64,000 nucleotides of DNA, taken from contig NZ_AWZR01000005.1 in the NCBI RefSeq assembly GCF_000472505.1, positions 248,001 through 312,000 on the forward strand, written 5' to 3'. The stretch is from Luteimonas sp. J29 (GTDB lineage Bacteria > Pseudomonadota > Gammaproteobacteria > Xanthomonadales > Xanthomonadaceae). The notes below the pieces were generated by a model. That model made no database searches and was not told the DNA's origin. It was given only the letters and a program-made list of their open reading frames with translations. Of the stretch, positions 60,476 through 64,000 are shown in pieces. How positions within the stretch are numbered: the stretch's first letter is position 1; each line of letters opens with the position of its first letter. The position numbers were made by a program, and so were the translations under genes.

Positions 60476-61441
60476 ATGGCCCAACGTCCCCGCACGAAGT
60501 TCAGGAAGCTCGACGGCCTCCTGCTGCTCGACAAGCCGCGGGGGCTGAGTTCGAACCAGGCCCTGCAGCGGGTGCGCCACCTGTTCCGCGCCGAGAAGGC
60601 GGGCCATACCGGCAGCCTCGATCCGCTCGCCACCGGCCTGCTGCCGGTGTGCTTCGGCGAGGCGACCAAGATCGCCGGCGGCCTGCTCGGCGCGCGCAAG
60701 GCCTACGACACCGTGGCCCGCCTGGGCGTGGTCACCGACACCGACGACGCCGAGGGCCAGCCGCTGCGCGAGCGCCCGGTGCCGCCGCTGCGCATCCCCG
60801 ACATCGACGCCGCCCTGCGCGGCCTGACCGGCCGCATCCGCCAGCGTCCGCCGATCTACTCCGCGCTCAAGCGCGGCGGCGAGCCGCTCTACGCCAAGGC
60901 CCGCCGCGGCGAGGTGGTGGAGGTCGAGGAGCGGGAGGTGGAGGTGCACGAGTTCGCGCTGCAGTCGGCCGGCGACCTGCTCGACGACCTGCACGGGGTG
61001 CCGCCGCAGCTGCGCCTGCACGTGGAGTGCGGCTCGGGCACCTACGTCCGGTCCCTGGTCCGCGACCTGGGCGAGGCGCTGGGCTGCGGCGCCCACGTCG
61101 CCGAACTGCGGCGACTGTGGGTGGATCCGTTCAGGGAGCCGCGGATGTGGACCCTGGACGAACTGGGGGCGCTGGCCGCCCGCGGCGACCGCAGCCTGCT
61201 GGCCTGCCTGCTGCCGGTGGAGCGGGGCATGGCCTCGTGGCCGCCCGTGGAACTGGACGAGGCCCAGGCCCGGCGGCTCGGGCGGGGGCAGGCGGTCGAC
61301 GGGCCGTTCCACCCGCCGGGCAGCGTGGCGGTGTACGGGCCGGACGGGCGGGCGCTCGGCCTGGGGCTGGTCGAGGACGGCCGGCTGCGCGCGCAGCGGC
61401 TGTTCAGCTGGGCGGCCGAGGCGCCGCGCCAGCCGGCCTGA
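60476..61441 (+). CDS. truB: tRNA pseudouridine(55) synthase TruB
   Basis: Forms pseudouridine 55 in tRNA T loops. The 321 residues contain [20 protein letters not shown] and the catalytic [12 protein letters not shown] (Asp49), then [20 protein letters not shown] and a C-terminal PUA-like part. A TACAAT (60464-60469) just upstream could be a weak internal -10. Confidence 0.96.
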   Translation: MAQRPRTKFRKLDGLLLLDKPRGLSSNQALQRVRHLFRAEKAGHTGSLDPLATGLLPVCFGEATKIAGGLLGARKAYDTVARLGVVTDTDDAEGQPLRERPVPPLRIPDIDAALRGLTGRIRQRPPIYSALKRGGEPLYAKARRGEVVEVEEREVEVHEFALQSAGDLLDDLHGVPPQLRLHVECGSGTYVRSLVRDLGEALGCGAHVAELRRLWVDPFREPRMWTLDELGALAARGDRSLLACLLPVERGMASWPPVELDEAQARRLGRGQAVDGPFHPPGSVAVYGPDGRALGLGLVEDGRLRAQRLFSWAAEAPRQPA

Positions 61442-61443
61442 AC

Positions 61444-61472
61444 TTGTGGCTGTCCCGCCGAGCCGGTACACT
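61444..61472 (+). promoter_or_regulatory. Candidate rpsO promoter
   Basis: TTGTGG (61444-61449), a 17-bp spacer and TACACT (61467-61472), right after the truB stop, with a leader of about 140 nt to rpsO. rpsO has its own promoter and a structured autoregulatory leader in other gammaproteobacteria. Confidence 0.55.
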
Positions 61473-61617
61473 TCCACGGCTTTTTCAAGCACTTTCAGAC
61501 CAGCCGGGAGTCGTCGCCATGCGTGGCGTCCCCGTCCATCCATGACGAACCACGCGGTGCGCCGCAGCGTCCAGTACGCCGCGCCGTGTCTGCGGGTTTC
61601 GTGACCAAGAGGCGAAC

Positions 61618-61878
61618 ATGTCCATCGACAACAGCAAGATCATCCAGGAACACGCGCGCGGACCCAACGATACCGGCTCGCCGGAAGTGCAGGTGGCGCT
61701 CCTCACCGCCCGCATCGTGCACCTGACCGAGCACTTCAAGACCCACAAGAAGGACCACCACAGCCGGCGCGGCCTGCTGCAGATGGTCAACCGCCGCCGC
61801 AGCCTGCTGGACTACCTGCACCGCAAGGACCCGGCCCGCTACAAGGCGCTCATCGAGAAACTCGGCCTGCGCCGATAA
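61618..61878 (+). CDS. rpsO: 30S ribosomal protein S15
   Basis: 86 residues with the S15 signature: [37 protein letters not shown] and [20 protein letters not shown]. Binds 16S rRNA early in 30S assembly and represses its own translation in E. coli. Normal length. Confidence 0.97.
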   Translation: MSIDNSKIIQEHARGPNDTGSPEVQVALLTARIVHLTEHFKTHKKDHHSRRGLLQMVNRRRSLLDYLHRKDPARYKALIEKLGLRR

Positions 61879-61889
61879 AGTCGAGCTCC

Positions 61890-61922
61890 GCCGCGGCGCA
61901 GTGATGCGCCGCGGCTCTTTTT
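61890..61922 (+). terminator. Intrinsic terminator between rpsO and pnp
   Basis: gccgcggcgca-gtga-tgcgccgcggc, an 11-bp stem, followed by tcttttttgg. Placed 12 bp after the rpsO stop, as in E. coli, where partial read-through feeds pnp. Confidence 0.9.
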
Positions 61923-62001
61923 TGGCCACGCCGGGCGCGGCCGCCCGACCGGGACAGGGGTCCCGGCCGGTCCATCGAAAGAGTCATCAAGGAAAACCCA
62001 A

Positions 62002-64000
<1,999 letters not shown>

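Overview
The window comes from a high-GC (about 70%) gammaproteobacterium. The gene order is nuoG-N, tRNA-fMet, rimP, nusA, infB, rbfA, truB, rpsO, pnp. Together with the protein sequences this points to the Xanthomonadaceae/Lysobacteraceae (Xanthomonas, Lysobacter or Luteimonas-like). The family assignment is inference; the gene order is read directly.

Left flank (1-9951): the distal part of the complex I operon, nuoG (5'-truncated by the window edge) through nuoN, with most genes overlapping or tightly spaced. A sigma70-type promoter and the initiator tRNA gene (CAT anticodon, three G-C pairs in the anticodon stem) follow.

Centre (about 9952-54891): a complete-looking, roughly 45-kb lambda-like siphovirus prophage. 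It sits in the 3' end of the initiator tRNA gene and separates that tRNA from rimP-nusA-infB. A 19-bp direct repeat (aatcctgcccccgctacca) marks both ends. The integrase is a large serine recombinase whose last codons lie inside the tRNA gene, so its C-terminus differs between the integrated and circular forms. A leftward early operon (PL at 17211-17239) runs through small genes, a double winged-helix protein and a ParB-like protein to the integrase. An immunity region (17.2-19.2 kb) holds a LexA-like CI repressor, a Cro-like protein and four matching 12-bp operators (ACGG-N4-CCGT). The rightward early genes include a CII-like regulator, a DksA/TraR-type zinc finger protein and a primase-helicase, followed by a TGCAAC-repeat region with a 22-bp palindrome that may be the origin. 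Late genes follow: terminase, an unusual nucleotidyltransferase plus three-glycosyltransferase cassette, gpW, portal, a protease-capsid fusion, capsid decoration, a lysis cassette (GH108 endolysin, membrane protein, Rz, Rz1), tail completion, tail tube, a G/GT frameshifting tail chaperone (slippery TTTTTTC), tape measure, distal tail, Cys-rich hub, a central tail-tip protein with an inserted von Willebrand factor A domain, and two terminal fibre or receptor-binding candidates (one SPRY-like).

The right end of the prophage carries cargo of lower GC or opposite orientation: a repressor-like C-terminal remnant, a toxin-antitoxin-like pair with a palindromic operator, an SRAP (HMCES/YedK) gene, and a TcmP-DUF5131 pair next to attR.

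Right flank (54892-64000): the translation/RNA operon rimP, nusA, infB, rbfA, truB, then rpsO and the start of pnp, with an intrinsic terminator in the rimP leader and another between rpsO and pnp. All functional calls come from motifs, length and gene order recognised by eye; no database search was run.
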